Shown: in pieces, positions 1 through 8,495 of the stretch
Layout: each line of letters begins with the position of its first letter
Position numbering within the stretch: the stretch's first letter is position 1
Assembly: GCA_027717645.1 (NCBI GenBank)
Contig: JALLOG010000012.1
Location: 1-44,814 of the forward strand
Source of the DNA: Desulfobacterota bacterium AH_259_B03_O07
GTDB lineage: Bacteria; Desulfobacterota_D; UBA1144; Nemesobacterales; CSP1-2
Reading direction: 5' to 3'
Length of the DNA stretch: 44,814 nucleotides
Made by a program: the position numbers and the translations under genes
The notes under the pieces: generated by a model
The model's database searches: none
The model's input: only the letters and a program-made list of their open reading frames with translations
Told to the model about the DNA's origin: nothing

Positions 1-56
1 TTTTCCGTGGCAAATTGCCGTTCAAATTCCATGAGATTTCGTGGGTAAGATTCCAT
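1..56 (-). CDS. IS1595/ISXO2-like transposase, N-terminus only (cut by window edge)
   Basis: The minus strand opens with an ATG at 56-54 preceded by a GCAGGT ribosome site, and codes MESYPRNLMEFERQFATE before leaving the window. This resembles the conserved start of IS1595-group (ISXO2-like) transposases, which usually begin with a Y-P-x-x-x-x-E-F-E segment before a zinc-binding domain. Only 18 residues are visible, so the family call rests on this short stretch. A GGGCTATGCACTT-like string on the minus strand near 96-108 could be the insertion-sequence terminus. The element lies just downstream of uppP and would extend leftwards out of the window. Confidence 0.5.
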   Translation of the reverse strand, partial: MESYPRNLMEFERQFATE

Positions 57-117
57 ACCTGCCTATACTATATGTTGTGGTAACTTCAGTCAAGTGCATA
101 GCCCTATTACTTTAATT

Positions 118-143
118 AAAAAAATGATAATAGCATAGCTATT
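118..143 (-). terminator. Intrinsic terminator of the uvrA-uppP unit
   Basis: On the minus strand AATAGC-TAT-GCTATT forms a 6-bp stem with a 3-nt loop, followed by ATC and a run of seven T. The hairpin overlaps the last codons and stop of uppP. The stem is short and AT-rich, so the call is moderate. Confidence 0.5.
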
Positions 144-942
144 GTCTTAGATAGAGAAACACTATAAATATAGCAAGCACTATCCTATATATAACAAAGA
201 TTGTGTAACTTCCTCTCTGAACATATTTCAACAAGTATTTAATAGCTAAGAACCCGAAAAATGCTGAACTTAAAATACCAGCTAAAAATGAAAGGCTAAT
301 AATAATTTCCCTATCAAGGTGTCTTGATTCAAATATTGCCGCCCCCGCAATTATTGGCGCAGCTATTAAAAAAGAAAACTTTGCCGCATCAACCCTGTTA
401 AAACTTCTCAATAGCCCCCCTGTGATAGCTATTCCAGACCGAGAAACACCAGGGAATATCGCTATAGCCTGAAAAATTCCAATCGCAAGAGAATCCCAAA
501 TACTCATATTTGAAATCCCTTTTTCTTTTGATGAATATCTATCAGAAAAATAAAGAACTAATCCAAAGAAAAAGAGTGAGCATGCAATAGCAAGTGGATT
601 TCTTAGAATTCCGCTAGCTTCTTTTTCAAATAAAATTCCGATTATACCTCCTGGGATCGTTGCTATTATAATAAAAAATCCAATCCTTCCATTTGGAAAA
701 TCTCCAAACCCTCCTCTGAATATACCCTGAATAAACTCTTTCACGATTTTCTTCCATTCATTCCAGAAATAATAGATAAGGGCAAAAAGTGTTCCAATAT
801 GGAGAGCAACATTAAAAGGCAATCCCGGATCATGCCAAGACAATATCCATGGTAATAGGAAAAGGTGAGCAGTACTGCTTATAGGAAAAAATTCTGTAAC
901 TCCCTGGATGAAACCAAGAATTAATGACTGAATCAGATCCAA
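139..942 (-). CDS. uppP: Undecaprenyl-diphosphatase UppP (BacA)
   Basis: This integral membrane phosphatase recycles the cell-wall carrier lipid by converting undecaprenyl diphosphate to the monophosphate; family members also confer bacitracin resistance. The 267-residue length is typical. Both family signatures are visible: GVTEFFPISSTAHL (residues 14-27, with the catalytic Glu17 and His26) and PGVSRSG (164-170, with Arg168). Several hydrophobic helices separate them. The start is a TTG at 942 with a GGAAATC-type ribosome site upstream. It lies 24 bases downstream of uvrA on the same strand and probably shares its transcript, ending in the hairpin at 118-143. Confidence 0.95.
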   Translation of the reverse strand: MDLIQSLILGFIQGVTEFFPISSTAHLFLLPWILSWHDPGLPFNVALHIGTLFALIYYFWNEWKKIVKEFIQGIFRGGFGDFPNGRIGFFIIIATIPGGIIGILFEKEASGILRNPLAIACSLFFFGLVLYFSDRYSSKEKGISNMSIWDSLAIGIFQAIAIFPGVSRSGIAITGGLLRSFNRVDAAKFSFLIAAPIIAGAAIFESRHLDREIIISLSFLAGILSSAFFGFLAIKYLLKYVQRGSYTIFVIYRIVLAIFIVFLYLRQ

Positions 943-966
943 TTAAGATTTCCTTGAATATTAGGT

Positions 967-3777
967 TTAGTTTCCCAGTACTTTCTTTAAAAAGATTCCC
1001 GTATAAGACCCTTCAGTTCGTGAAACTTCTTCTGGTGTTCCACAGGCCACGACCCAACCCCCCTTTTCACCACCTTCTGGACCCAAATCGATGACATAGT
1101 CTGAACATTTTATGACATCAAGATTATGCTCAATAACAATAACTGTGTTCCCTGCATCAACAAGTCGATGAATGACTTCAAGTAATCTTTTTACATCCTC
1201 GAAATGTAAACCAATGGTAGGTTCGTCTAATATATAGATGGTCTTACCAGTGGCGATCTTTGACAACTCCTTCGAAAGTTTTATTCTCTGAGCTTCACCT
1301 CCTGAAAGTGTCGTAGCATATTGACCAAGCTTAATATAATCAAGACCTACTGCATGAAGTACCTGAAGTTTCTTCTTAATTTTTGGAATATTCGAAAAAA
1401 AGTCCAAGGACTCGCTTACAGTCATTTCCAAAACATCTGAGATGTTCTTTCCCTTGTATTTAACCTCGAGAGTCTCTGAATTGTACCTTTTGCCACCACA
1501 TTCTTCGCATCTGACATAGACATCAGGCAGAAAGTGCATTTCAATCTTTACTGTTCCATTACCATGGCAACCGCTACATCTACCCAACTCAATATTAAAG
1601 CTGAACCTGCCGGGGTTGTATCCACGCATTTTTGAATCAGGAATCATCGAGAATAATTCTCTAATCTGAGTAAAAACACCGGTGTAAGTTGCTGGATTCG
1701 ATCTGGGGGTTCTTCCTATAGGGGACTGATCAACATTTACTACCTTATCAACTTTACTGTCCCCTATAATTTTTTCATGTTTTCCTACCTTTCCCCTACC
1801 ACGATACAATTTATTACAAAGCGCGTTGTATAGTGTGTCTATTGCAAGAGTACTTTTTCCGGAACCAGACACTCCTGTTATACACGTAAACACACCTAAT
1901 GGAATTGATACATCTAAATTTTTAAGATTGTTTTGGCAGGCACCTTTTATCTTTAAAAATCCCCTAGGTCCCCTTCTTTTTTTTGGAATTGGAATTGAAA
2001 GTTGTTTTGAAAGGTAACTTCCGGTTAGAGATTCTCTATTACTCATTAAATCGTATATATTTCCTTGGGCTATAATCTCTCCACCTTTTTCACCTGCTCC
2101 TGGGCCCATATCGACTATAAAGTCTGAATTTCTTATGGTTTCTTCGTCATGTTCAACTACAATAATCGTATTTCCACTGTCCCTTAATGATTTTAATGTC
2201 CTAATTAATCGTTCATTATCTTTTGGATGCAAACCTATCGTAGGTTCATCCAGGACATACGTGATGCCTGTAAGCATCGAACCTACCTGTGTTGCAAGCC
2301 TTATCCTCTGAGCTTCACCTCCCGAAAGAGTTGGCGCAGAACGGTCAATCGCAAGGTATCCGAGACCTACATCTGTTAAGAACTCGAGTCTTGATTTGAT
2401 TTCCTTTAGTATTCTCTCGCCAATTTCTTTTTCTGAACCCAACAAATTAAGATGGTCAAAAAAATATTGGATTCCATCCACTGTAAGCTTTGCTATATCG
2501 GAAATCGAATTGCCATTCAACAAAATGTTAACACTTTCCTTTTTAAGCCTAGAACCGTTACATGTGGAACAAACAACAGTACGAATATATTTAGATAGTT
2601 TAATTCTAACTTCGTCCGAAGAAGTTTCATGATACCAATCAGACATAATACCGATAACACCGGGGAAAGTATCCCAATATTCGATGACTCCTCTCCTCCC
2701 CTCTCTATAAAATCTGATTTCCTCAATTCCGGATCCAAACAAGATAATGTTTTTCATTTTTGAAGAAAGCTTTTTAAAGGGTGTTGCTAAGCTGATTCCA
2801 TAATGATCGGCTACACATTCAATTACTCGACTAAAGTAACTAGAATTTCTCCATGGTGCTATTGCACCTTCTTCAATCGACTTATCTACATTATCGATGA
2901 TAAGCTTTGGATCGAAAGATGTCTTTTCACCCATACCCTCACAATCAGGACATGCTCCGTATGGACTATTAAATGAAAAGAGTCTTGGTGAAATTTCTGG
3001 ATAGCTTATACCACATGTGGGACAAGCAAATTTCTCACTGAATATAATTACTTCACCACTTGAAGATTCTACCTTTGCAACACCCCCTGATCTTTTCAAG
3101 GCCAGCTTTAAAGAATCTTCAATGCGTTTTTCTAAATCCCCCTTACCAAGAGCAAGAGCATCAACAAGGAGTTCAATAGTGTGTTTCTTTTGTCTTTCAA
3201 TTTGTATTTCATCACTATCAAGATCGAAAAGCTCTCCATCTATCCTCACTCTAAGAAACCCCTGGCTTCTAAGATCATCGAGTTCCTTTCTATACTCGCC
3301 CTTTCTCCCCCTCACAATAGGTGAATAGATGTAAATTTTCTCACCCTCGGGAAGTTTATATACCCGCTCTTTCATTCTATCAATGCTCTGCGGTAATATC
3401 TCATTTCCACATTTATAACAGTAAGGTTTTCCAATCCTTGCAAAAAACAACCTCAGAAAATCATAAATCTCGGTGATCGTACCTACCGTTGAACGTGGGT
3501 TTCGTAGAAATGTCTTCTGATCAACCGAGATTGAAGGAGAAAGTCCCTCAATTGAATCGAAATCAGGCTTATCAATCTTTTCAACAAATTGCCTTGCATA
3601 TGCAGAGAGCGACTCCATATATCTTCTCTGACCTTCTGCAAATATCGTATCAAATGCTAGTGAAGACTTTCCTGAGCCACTTACCCCAGTTATTAAGACT
3701 AATTTCTCCCTGGGGATTTCAATGTTTATGTTTTTTAGGTTGTGCTCTCTGGCCCCAATGATTTTGATGCTTTCCAA
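967..3777 (-). CDS. uvrA: Excinuclease ABC subunit A
   Basis: UvrA is the damage-recognising ATPase of nucleotide excision repair, acting as a dimer with UvrB. At 936 residues it is full length. Two ABC ATPase modules are visible: Walker A GVSGSGKSSLAFDT near residue 31 and GVSGSGKSTLAID in the second half, two LSGGEAQRI signatures, and two DEPTIGLH Walker B/D-loop motifs. The zinc sites appear as CxxC pairs (CYKC, CPTC, CPDC, and CSGC with CEEC). The start is a TTG at 3777 with no good Shine-Dalgarno sequence. It is transcribed with uppP. The upstream gap contains a cluster of REP hairpins. Confidence 0.97.
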   Translation of the reverse strand: MESIKIIGAREHNLKNINIEIPREKLVLITGVSGSGKSSLAFDTIFAEGQRRYMESLSAYARQFVEKIDKPDFDSIEGLSPSISVDQKTFLRNPRSTVGTITEIYDFLRLFFARIGKPYCYKCGNEILPQSIDRMKERVYKLPEGEKIYIYSPIVRGRKGEYRKELDDLRSQGFLRVRIDGELFDLDSDEIQIERQKKHTIELLVDALALGKGDLEKRIEDSLKLALKRSGGVAKVESSSGEVIIFSEKFACPTCGISYPEISPRLFSFNSPYGACPDCEGMGEKTSFDPKLIIDNVDKSIEEGAIAPWRNSSYFSRVIECVADHYGISLATPFKKLSSKMKNIILFGSGIEEIRFYREGRRGVIEYWDTFPGVIGIMSDWYHETSSDEVRIKLSKYIRTVVCSTCNGSRLKKESVNILLNGNSISDIAKLTVDGIQYFFDHLNLLGSEKEIGERILKEIKSRLEFLTDVGLGYLAIDRSAPTLSGGEAQRIRLATQVGSMLTGITYVLDEPTIGLHPKDNERLIRTLKSLRDSGNTIIVVEHDEETIRNSDFIVDMGPGAGEKGGEIIAQGNIYDLMSNRESLTGSYLSKQLSIPIPKKRRGPRGFLKIKGACQNNLKNLDVSIPLGVFTCITGVSGSGKSTLAIDTLYNALCNKLYRGRGKVGKHEKIIGDSKVDKVVNVDQSPIGRTPRSNPATYTGVFTQIRELFSMIPDSKMRGYNPGRFSFNIELGRCSGCHGNGTVKIEMHFLPDVYVRCEECGGKRYNSETLEVKYKGKNISDVLEMTVSESLDFFSNIPKIKKKLQVLHAVGLDYIKLGQYATTLSGGEAQRIKLSKELSKIATGKTIYILDEPTIGLHFEDVKRLLEVIHRLVDAGNTVIVIEHNLDVIKCSDYVIDLGPEGGEKGGWVVACGTPEEVSRTEGSYTGIFLKKVLGN

Positions 3778-3908
3778 GGTGGTTTTATTTTACCAGCAAT
3801 TAATTGGCTTGCTTAGTGACAGTCGGAGAGACTTTAAGCCATAATACTCAGGCGATGTTTAAAACCTCGACCATCGACAGGATGTTCGTATTTATCTATC
3901 GAAACCCA

Positions 3909-3998
3909 AGAGGACTTTAGTCTTCCATAACATCAATCAAATCGAAACCTGAAGGTTTCCTCTACGAAATATATGTCGCACCGAGATGGTGCTCCTAC
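3909..3998. repeat. REP/BIME-like palindrome cluster 1
   Basis: Three short stem-loops sit close together: a degenerate GAGGACTTTAGTCTTCC at 3910-3926, CGAAACCTGAAGGTTTCC followed by TCTAC at 3943-3965, and GCACCGAGATGGTGC followed by TCCTAC at 3978-3998. The last two end in CTAC, which is GTAG at the 5' foot when read on the other strand, the tetranucleotide of REP elements. The stems differ in sequence but keep pairing. It is related to, but more diverged than, the clusters at 5463-5551 and 17298-17387. Confidence 0.7.
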
Positions 3999-4049
3999 TT
4001 GGGTATATTCATCGAGCTGGGGGTGTTTTATACACGAGGCAAAGAGGAA

Positions 4050-4736
4050 CTACCACTTTTTACACTCCTCTATAAACGCCTTGAATATTTTGTCGGATGT
4101 TTCATTCTCTTCCCTTTCAGGATGCCACTGTACCCCTAGTATAAATGAATTGTGAAATTCAATTCCTTCTATAACATTATCCTGACTCTTTGCACAAACC
4201 CTTAGACCATCACCCAATGCCTTTACAGATTGATGATGATAACTTTTCGACGAGAAACTTTTATGGCCAATAATTTTTCGAAGGTTTGTGTTTTCCTCTA
4301 CATAAATATCATGGATGGATCCACTTTTATGGCATAGCGCATCAGGAATCTGAGAATCAATGTCTTGATAAAGAGATCCTCCCATGAAAACGTTAATAAG
4401 CTGCATTCCACCGCATATCCCCAGAATCGGCATTTTCCCACTTAAAGCTTCATCAAGTATTTTCAACTCTGACTCAGTTCTTTGATCTTCAATTGGTCTA
4501 AGCTTAGGGTGTGGTTCTTCATTATAGTGTTTTGGATCCATATCCCTTGAACCGGGAAGCAGTAGACCATGAATTCGTGTAACAATATCCTTTAGCAGCT
4601 CTTTATTCTCAGAAATCGATGGTATGAGAATTGGGATGCCCCCAGCATTTGCCACTGCTCTAGAATATTGTTCTTCTATTAAAAAATATTGATCTCTAAT
4701 GTCGGTAGTTATTCCAACAATGGGTTTTGATGGCAT
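4050..4736 (-). CDS. Class-I glutamine amidotransferase, gamma-glutamyl-GABA hydrolase-like (peptidase C26)
   Basis: The protein resembles the PuuD/peptidase C26 family, which hydrolyses gamma-glutamyl bonds such as that of gamma-glutamyl-GABA in putrescine breakdown. The nucleophile elbow GICGGMQL gives Cys108, and GVQWHPERE gives the His205 and Glu207 partners of the catalytic triad. The N-terminal PIVGITTD is typical of the family and the 228-residue length is slightly short. No other polyamine genes surround it, so the natural substrate is uncertain. It is a single gene, divergent from the small membrane gene at 4838. Confidence 0.85.
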   Translation of the reverse strand: MPSKPIVGITTDIRDQYFLIEEQYSRAVANAGGIPILIPSISENKELLKDIVTRIHGLLLPGSRDMDPKHYNEEPHPKLRPIEDQRTESELKILDEALSGKMPILGICGGMQLINVFMGGSLYQDIDSQIPDALCHKSGSIHDIYVEENTNLRKIIGHKSFSSKSYHHQSVKALGDGLRVCAKSQDNVIEGIEFHNSFILGVQWHPEREENETSDKIFKAFIEECKKW

Positions 4737-4837
4737 GTCGTAATTTAATTTAACAAAATTTATGACCTTAAGCCAACACTTCCCAACTCGAAAAATATTT
4801 ATTTTAATACTTTAAGAATATTTTTTTTGCATTATGC

Positions 4838-5383
4838 TTGTTAAGTAGGGTGTATAGCGTTAAAAAAAGAACAACCATAGCAATAGTTTTTATTGCCCTA
4901 TCGCTGATCATAGGTACAGGATTCTTCTACCTATTTGGTCAAATCTCTGGTTTTAAGCATCAATTTACGAGTAATTCTTTCATAGAAATATTTCTCGCAT
5001 GTAATGTTGCTTTGTCTCTAATTATATATCTTGTTTCGTTAAGAAAGGATTTGATGGAGACCCATGGTAAAGATTTTAAAAGAACATTGACTATAATCCT
5101 TGTTTTAGTTCTCGCACAGATACTATCTTCAATTTTCCCGACGAGTGCAACAATTGGGCTATACCCAGTTCAAATGGCAATATTTCATTCACTAATTCTA
5201 TTCTTTAGTGGACAATGTTTTAGCTCTGTCATATTGGCAGCGTATATTTCGATCCTTCTTTGTGGATACAAGTTGCCAGCATTAAAAACTCTTCTCTTAT
5301 TCACTGGAGTAATAATCATGTTAGCGATTTCGTATTACTCCTTAGCAATTTTTGATTCATTAGTGGTAGGTCAATTAAGATAA
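4838..5383 (+). CDS. Small membrane protein of unknown function
   Basis: The 181-residue product is not recognised. It has about five hydrophobic segments: roughly residues 12-33, 48-66, 82-104, 113-140 and 150-172. The short connecting loops are Lys/Arg-rich, for example VSLRKDLMETHGKDFKR. There is no lipobox and no catalytic motif. The TTG at 4838 gives the longest frame; a GTG at 4850 is an alternative and neither has a strong ribosome site. The frame is probably real because it is long, ends at a plausible place, and its hydrophobic pattern fits a membrane protein. It stands alone, followed by a long repeat-rich gap. Confidence 0.6.
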   Translation: MLSRVYSVKKRTTIAIVFIALSLIIGTGFFYLFGQISGFKHQFTSNSFIEIFLACNVALSLIIYLVSLRKDLMETHGKDFKRTLTIILVLVLAQILSSIFPTSATIGLYPVQMAIFHSLILFFSGQCFSSVILAAYISILLCGYKLPALKTLLLFTGVIIMLAISYYSLAIFDSLVVGQLR

Positions 5384-5462
5384 CCTGCTATCATAATATA
5401 TTTTAGAAATTTCTTGTTTACTTCAATATTCAAAATTACTATTAATAACAGATACGGTAAAT

Positions 5463-5551
5463 GGAGGACTAAAGTCCTCCGCTACAAATGAATTAAAGGT
5501 AGCGGCGACCTTCAGGTCGCCATCATAATCGCAGCTAGAAGCTGCTCCTAC
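5463..5551. repeat. REP/BIME-like composite cluster 2 (three hairpins)
   Basis: Three near-perfect stem-loops alternate in orientation: GGAGGACTAAAGTCCTCC then GCTAC (5463-5485), GTAGC then GGCGACCTTCAGGTCGCC (5499-5521), and GCAGCTAGAAGCTGC then TCCTAC (5531-5551). Each carries GTAG (or its complement CTAC) at the foot of the stem, the REP hallmark recognised by REP-associated tyrosine transposases. The alternating layout is that of a BIME. A reverse-complement copy of the whole cluster, with the same order and spacers, lies at 17298-17387. Confidence 0.85.
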
Positions 5552-5812
5552 ATCATAACAAGTACCAGCTGTTGAACAATCATTTATCAAGTGCATTGTA
5601 TCTTCTTAGGGACACAAAGATTAAGCGGTCATTGCTGTAGATGCTAGATATTTTGGGGGCGGTCTTTTCGATTGTAAATGAGCATTCAAAAAATTGCCAA
5701 AATCAATTCCAGAAGCGTTAAAAAAAGATTTAGGGTTGGGGTAGAATTAAAGATTTTTAGCTGTAGGAATTGATTTAATAAATCCTAATTTTTTGTCAGC
5801 CCTTGATTTTTG

Positions 5813-5836
5813 TTTCTTTGTATCAAGACAAAGAAA
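5813..5836. repeat. Perfect 9-bp stem-loop in intergenic DNA
   Basis: TTTCTTTGT and ACAAAGAAA are perfect complements around a 6-nt loop. An overlapping alternative helix pairs CTTGAT (5802-5807) with ATCAAG (5822-5827). There is no T-tract directly after it on either strand, so it looks more like a small interspersed element than a terminator. Confidence 0.45.
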
Positions 5837-5850
5837 ATAAAATATTAAAC

Positions 5851-5890
5851 GATGGATCCCCGATTCAAACATTCGAGGATGACGGATGAG
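5851..5890. repeat. Interspersed repeat, GTCATCC-CGAATG...GGGGATCC family
   Basis: On the minus strand this reads GTCATCCTCGAATG, then TTTGAA, then TCGGGGATCCATC. The same two blocks flank a longer insert at 26769-26857 (GTCATCCCCGAATG and TCGGGAATCCA). The shared end blocks indicate one repeat family in two states. Confidence 0.6.
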
Positions 5891-5944
5891 CAAAGTTCGA
5901 GAAAATTTATTATTTTTTTGGATTCTATCCTCGAATTACATGAC

Positions 5945-6062
5945 ATCTACAATTGCGAGAAGTGAAACGATAAAGCATCCCCAACATCGTCATCGCGCGT
6001 CTCAATTGAAGCGATCTCTTGCCATCTCTGGAGATTGATTCACATTCGTTTGCAATGACAGT
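5945..6062. repeat. Degenerate inverted repeat, CATTGCGAG...GCAATGAC family
   Basis: The left arm contains ATTGCGAGAAGTGAAACGAT and the right arm contains GATTGATTCACATTCGTTTG followed by CAATGAC. These match a widespread intergenic repeat type in which a CATTGCGAG...GAAGCGAC arm faces its complement. The copy here is decayed. A second, more scrambled AATTGCGAG fragment lies near 26866. Confidence 0.55.
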
Positions 6063-6178
6063 TGAAACCCTGTAGCAGGCTATAGAGAATTATTAAATTA
6101 AATTTCTGTATTTGAATTTTGACTTTCTAACTGGTAAAAAGAAAGACTCCAAAATTTAATAATTAAAAGGTTGACTTG

Positions 6179-6385
6179 ATGCTCAAAGAAGGTACTAGAT
6201 TTATATTGACTCAATCAATTGAAGGGAAAATTCAAGAATTTAATCAAGGTCTTGAAGGAACAGTTATTGAATGTGTAGATAGAGAGTCAGGTCTGTCTTA
6301 TAGGGGACAATTTATTGATGGCAGAGTAGCTGCTTTTCCTTCTGAGTTATTAACTAAAGCAACTGAGACAATTAAGGAGGAATAA
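6179..6385 (+). CDS. Small hypothetical protein, SH3-like barrel candidate
   Basis: The 68-residue product begins MLKEGTRFILTQSIEGKI and has alternating short beta-like stretches with glycines (LEGTVIEC, LSYRGQFIDGRVAAFPSELL), the look of a small SH3-like barrel; that fold is inferred from pattern only. The ATG at 6179 is preferred because AAAAGG lies 8 bases upstream; a TTG directly before it is the alternative. It ends 4 bases before the next gene, whose ribosome site AAGGAGG (6374-6380) lies inside this frame, so the two are probably translationally coupled. Confidence 0.65.
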   Translation: MLKEGTRFILTQSIEGKIQEFNQGLEGTVIECVDRESGLSYRGQFIDGRVAAFPSELLTKATETIKEE

Positions 6386-6389
6386 AATT

Positions 6390-6779
6390 ATGAAAAGCAT
6401 TAAAAAATCATTATCTTGTTTGTCCTTGTTAGTTATTCTCCTATATTCTCTGGGATGTGCCTCGCTGTCAGGAGATCCAATGGGTACTCCTCCCGATCCG
6501 GTAACTGTTAAAGAGATTGTTGAGATGACTAAGGCAGGCATACCACCAGAGATAATAATAGATAAAATGAAACAATCCCGTACTGTTTACAGACTCAAGG
6601 CAAGCCAATTAGTTCAGCTAAAGGAAATGGGTGTTTCCGATGAAGTTATCAATTACATGCAACAAACATATGTAGAGGCTGCTCGTCAGGATCAAGCCTA
6701 TGATGACTGGAACAATTTTTTCCTGGCAGATGATGGTTTCTGGTACGGAGGTCCATACTATGGTGGACCCTGGTGGTAA
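6390..6779 (+). CDS. Putative lipoprotein with aromatic/glycine-rich tail
   Basis: The protein starts with a Lys-rich n-region and hydrophobic core ending in the lipobox LGCA (Cys near residue 24), so it should be lipidated and exported. The mature part has a helical repeat-like domain, EIVEMTKAGIPPEIIIDKM followed by LVQLKEMGVSDEVINYM; two halves with this spacing are common in small bacterial lipoproteins of unknown function. It ends in a Gly/Tyr/Trp tail (YGGPYYGGPWW). AAGGAGG lies 9 bases before the ATG. It is coupled to the small gene before it. Confidence 0.75.
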   Translation: MKSIKKSLSCLSLLVILLYSLGCASLSGDPMGTPPDPVTVKEIVEMTKAGIPPEIIIDKMKQSRTVYRLKASQLVQLKEMGVSDEVINYMQQTYVEAARQDQAYDDWNNFFLADDGFWYGGPYYGGPWW

Positions 6780-6851
6780 ATAACCCCCTTTTAAACATAA
6801 CTAGATTAAAAAATAGATAATAAAAAATTTTTTTAAGAATATCCTGTATAT

Positions 6852-7121
6852 ATGATTAGCAGTCTTTTGGGAGCATTTATAAATGTTACCCTTCTCACTC
6901 GCGGGGCTCATTGGTTATTAAAGAAAAAGATTCGAAGTGATAAATATAGGGCATTCGTTGTGTTTGGGGCCGTTACATTAATCGATTTCGCTGTTTGGTC
7001 CATCAACAAAGATTTGCCATCGGCAATTCACACAATGCTCTTCTATTACATCCCTTTCTTAATTCTATGGCTTTTAACCGATATCTTAAGGGCAAGAAGA
7101 AACAAAGCAATTATACAATAA
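6852..7121 (+). CDS. Small membrane protein of unknown function
   Basis: The 89-residue product is not recognised. Hydrophobic segments lie at about residues 2-20, 36-52 and 60-80, separated by basic stretches (LLKKKIRSDKYR) and ending in a basic tail (RARRNKAIIQ). There is no clear ribosome site before the ATG. It follows the lipoprotein gene on the same strand with a 72-base gap and may be cotranscribed. Confidence 0.55.
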   Translation: MISSLLGAFINVTLLTRGAHWLLKKKIRSDKYRAFVVFGAVTLIDFAVWSINKDLPSAIHTMLFYYIPFLILWLLTDILRARRNKAIIQ

Positions 7122-7207
7122 CAAAACCTAACGTTTGTTATTCTGGTCAAACGACGATAACATCATGTAAAAAATATAAAAATTAACGACATGAGGAGGT
7201 TTTTAAT

Positions 7208-7308
7208 ATGAATTTTTAAAATATTATCCATGTTTAATCGCTTTATTATTAGTCTCGATTATTAGCATCGTGATAGACCAATCCGATGAGTTAACTTCCC
7301 TGGGATAG
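7208..7308 (+). pseudogene. Frameshifted single-span membrane peptide gene
   Basis: A strong ribosome site (GAGGAGG) precedes an ATG at 7208, but the frame stops after MNF. One extra T in the T5 run would give a 33-residue peptide, MNFLKYYPCLIALLLVSIIS followed by IVIDQSDELTSLG, with one transmembrane or signal-like segment. The good ribosome site and hydrophobic profile argue for a real small gene carrying a 1-base deletion or a sequencing error. The function is unknown. Confidence 0.4.
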
Positions 7309-7454
7309 ATCTTTTTCAGTCTTAACTATAGAAAACGCTTTTAAAATTCTGAGACTAAAACTAATAAGCATCTTCTAAAGTGGATTCAGTTAATATTATT
7401 ATTTAGATATGATTTAATAATTTAAGATTATTAGTTTACTTCTGTGTTAATCAC

Positions 7455-8459
7455 ATGACGTATGAATATGAACGAATTATAGCTGTTCAAGCTGTTTTGA
7501 AAGCATCCAGGCTCTGTAAGGAGATACGTACTTCTTTATCCTCCGAAGGGTCAATTGAAAAACAGGACAAGAGTCCGGTCACGATTGCCGATTTTGGATC
7601 ACAGGCTGTGATCACGCATGAACTCATGAGTGAATTTAAGGATCCAATTATGGCTGAAGAAGATAGTTCGATTCTAAGATCATCAGACGGCAAAGAGATA
7701 AAACAAAAACTTTTAGAGAACGTTAACTGCATTTTGCCAGATCTAACTGAAAATCAGATACTTTCATCACTGGACCGCGGAAAATACGAAGGTGACCAAA
7801 AAGGGCGTTACTGGGCACTTGATCCAACAGATGGCACTAAAGGCTTTCTTCGTGGCGGACAGTACGCTATAGCACTAGCGCTAATAGAAGATGGAGAAGT
7901 CGTTCTGGGGGTCTTGGGATGTCCTAATCTTCCTATTGACAATTCTCATTCAGATGCAGCTAACGGCTGCGTATTCATTGCGGTGAAGGGACAAGGCGCA
8001 CATATTAGATCACTAGATGATGATGTAGAAAAGAAAATTAAAGTATCTGACATAGATGACCCATATTTTGCCGAGATTTGTGAGTCAGTCGAATCTGCTC
8101 ACTCCTCACTAAACGATTCTGAAAAAATCAGAGAATTACTCCGCATAGAGTCACCACCAATACGTATGGACAGCCAATGCAAATATGGAGTACTCGCACG
8201 TGGCGAAGCTTCAATTTACTTAAGAATACCAACAAACGCTCGGTATATGGAAAAAGTCTGGGATCATGCCGCGGGGTGGATTGTAGTTAACGAAGCAGGC
8301 GGTCAGGTCACAGATGTTCTTGGAAATCCACTCAATTTCTCTGTCGGTCGAAATTTAGACCGTAACAAAGGTATTGTCGCAACTAACAACAAACTCCATT
8401 CTAGGGTAATCGAGGCAGTTAGGAAAGTACTACATAAGAAGGAACAGATTCTTTCATAG
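7455..8459 (+). CDS. 3'(2'),5'-bisphosphate nucleotidase, HAL2/CysQ-like
   Basis: The protein belongs to the lithium-sensitive inositol-monophosphatase superfamily and most resembles HAL2-type enzymes, which remove a phosphate from pAp and PAPS, clearing an inhibitor made in sulfate assimilation. The metal-site motifs are present: AEEDS (Glu68/Glu69), DPTDGT (residues 123-128) and WDHAAG near residue 272. The spacing between the first two motifs is long, as in HAL2 rather than inositol monophosphatases. The 334-residue length fits. It is a single plus-strand gene facing the minus-strand hydrolase; no cys genes are adjacent. Confidence 0.85.
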   Translation: MTYEYERIIAVQAVLKASRLCKEIRTSLSSEGSIEKQDKSPVTIADFGSQAVITHELMSEFKDPIMAEEDSSILRSSDGKEIKQKLLENVNCILPDLTENQILSSLDRGKYEGDQKGRYWALDPTDGTKGFLRGGQYAIALALIEDGEVVLGVLGCPNLPIDNSHSDAANGCVFIAVKGQGAHIRSLDDDVEKKIKVSDIDDPYFAEICESVESAHSSLNDSEKIRELLRIESPPIRMDSQCKYGVLARGEASIYLRIPTNARYMEKVWDHAAGWIVVNEAGGQVTDVLGNPLNFSVGRNLDRNKGIVATNNKLHSRVIEAVRKVLHKKEQILS

Positions 8460-8495
8460 ACGAATCAAGATATACGATTTTATCTCTTAACTTTC

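Larger units (their letters stand above)
5552..6178. other. Gene-free, repeat-rich intergenic stretch
   Basis: No coding frame was recognised. It holds a TTTCTTTGT-ATCAAG-ACAAAGAAA hairpin (5813-5836), the GGATCCCCG repeat (5851-5890) and a degenerate CATTGCGAG-family inverted repeat (5945-6062). Together with the REP cluster just before it, this looks like an accumulation site for small non-coding elements. Confidence 0.6.

Noticed and set aside
1826-3761. Plus-strand open frames inside uvrA, for example 2396-2632 and 3017-3328
   Set aside because: They are antisense to a fully conserved uvrA frame, lack ribosome sites and resemble no protein.
3909-3998. CRISPR array
   Set aside because: The repeats are individual palindromes with different stems and irregular spacing, not identical direct repeats with spacers.
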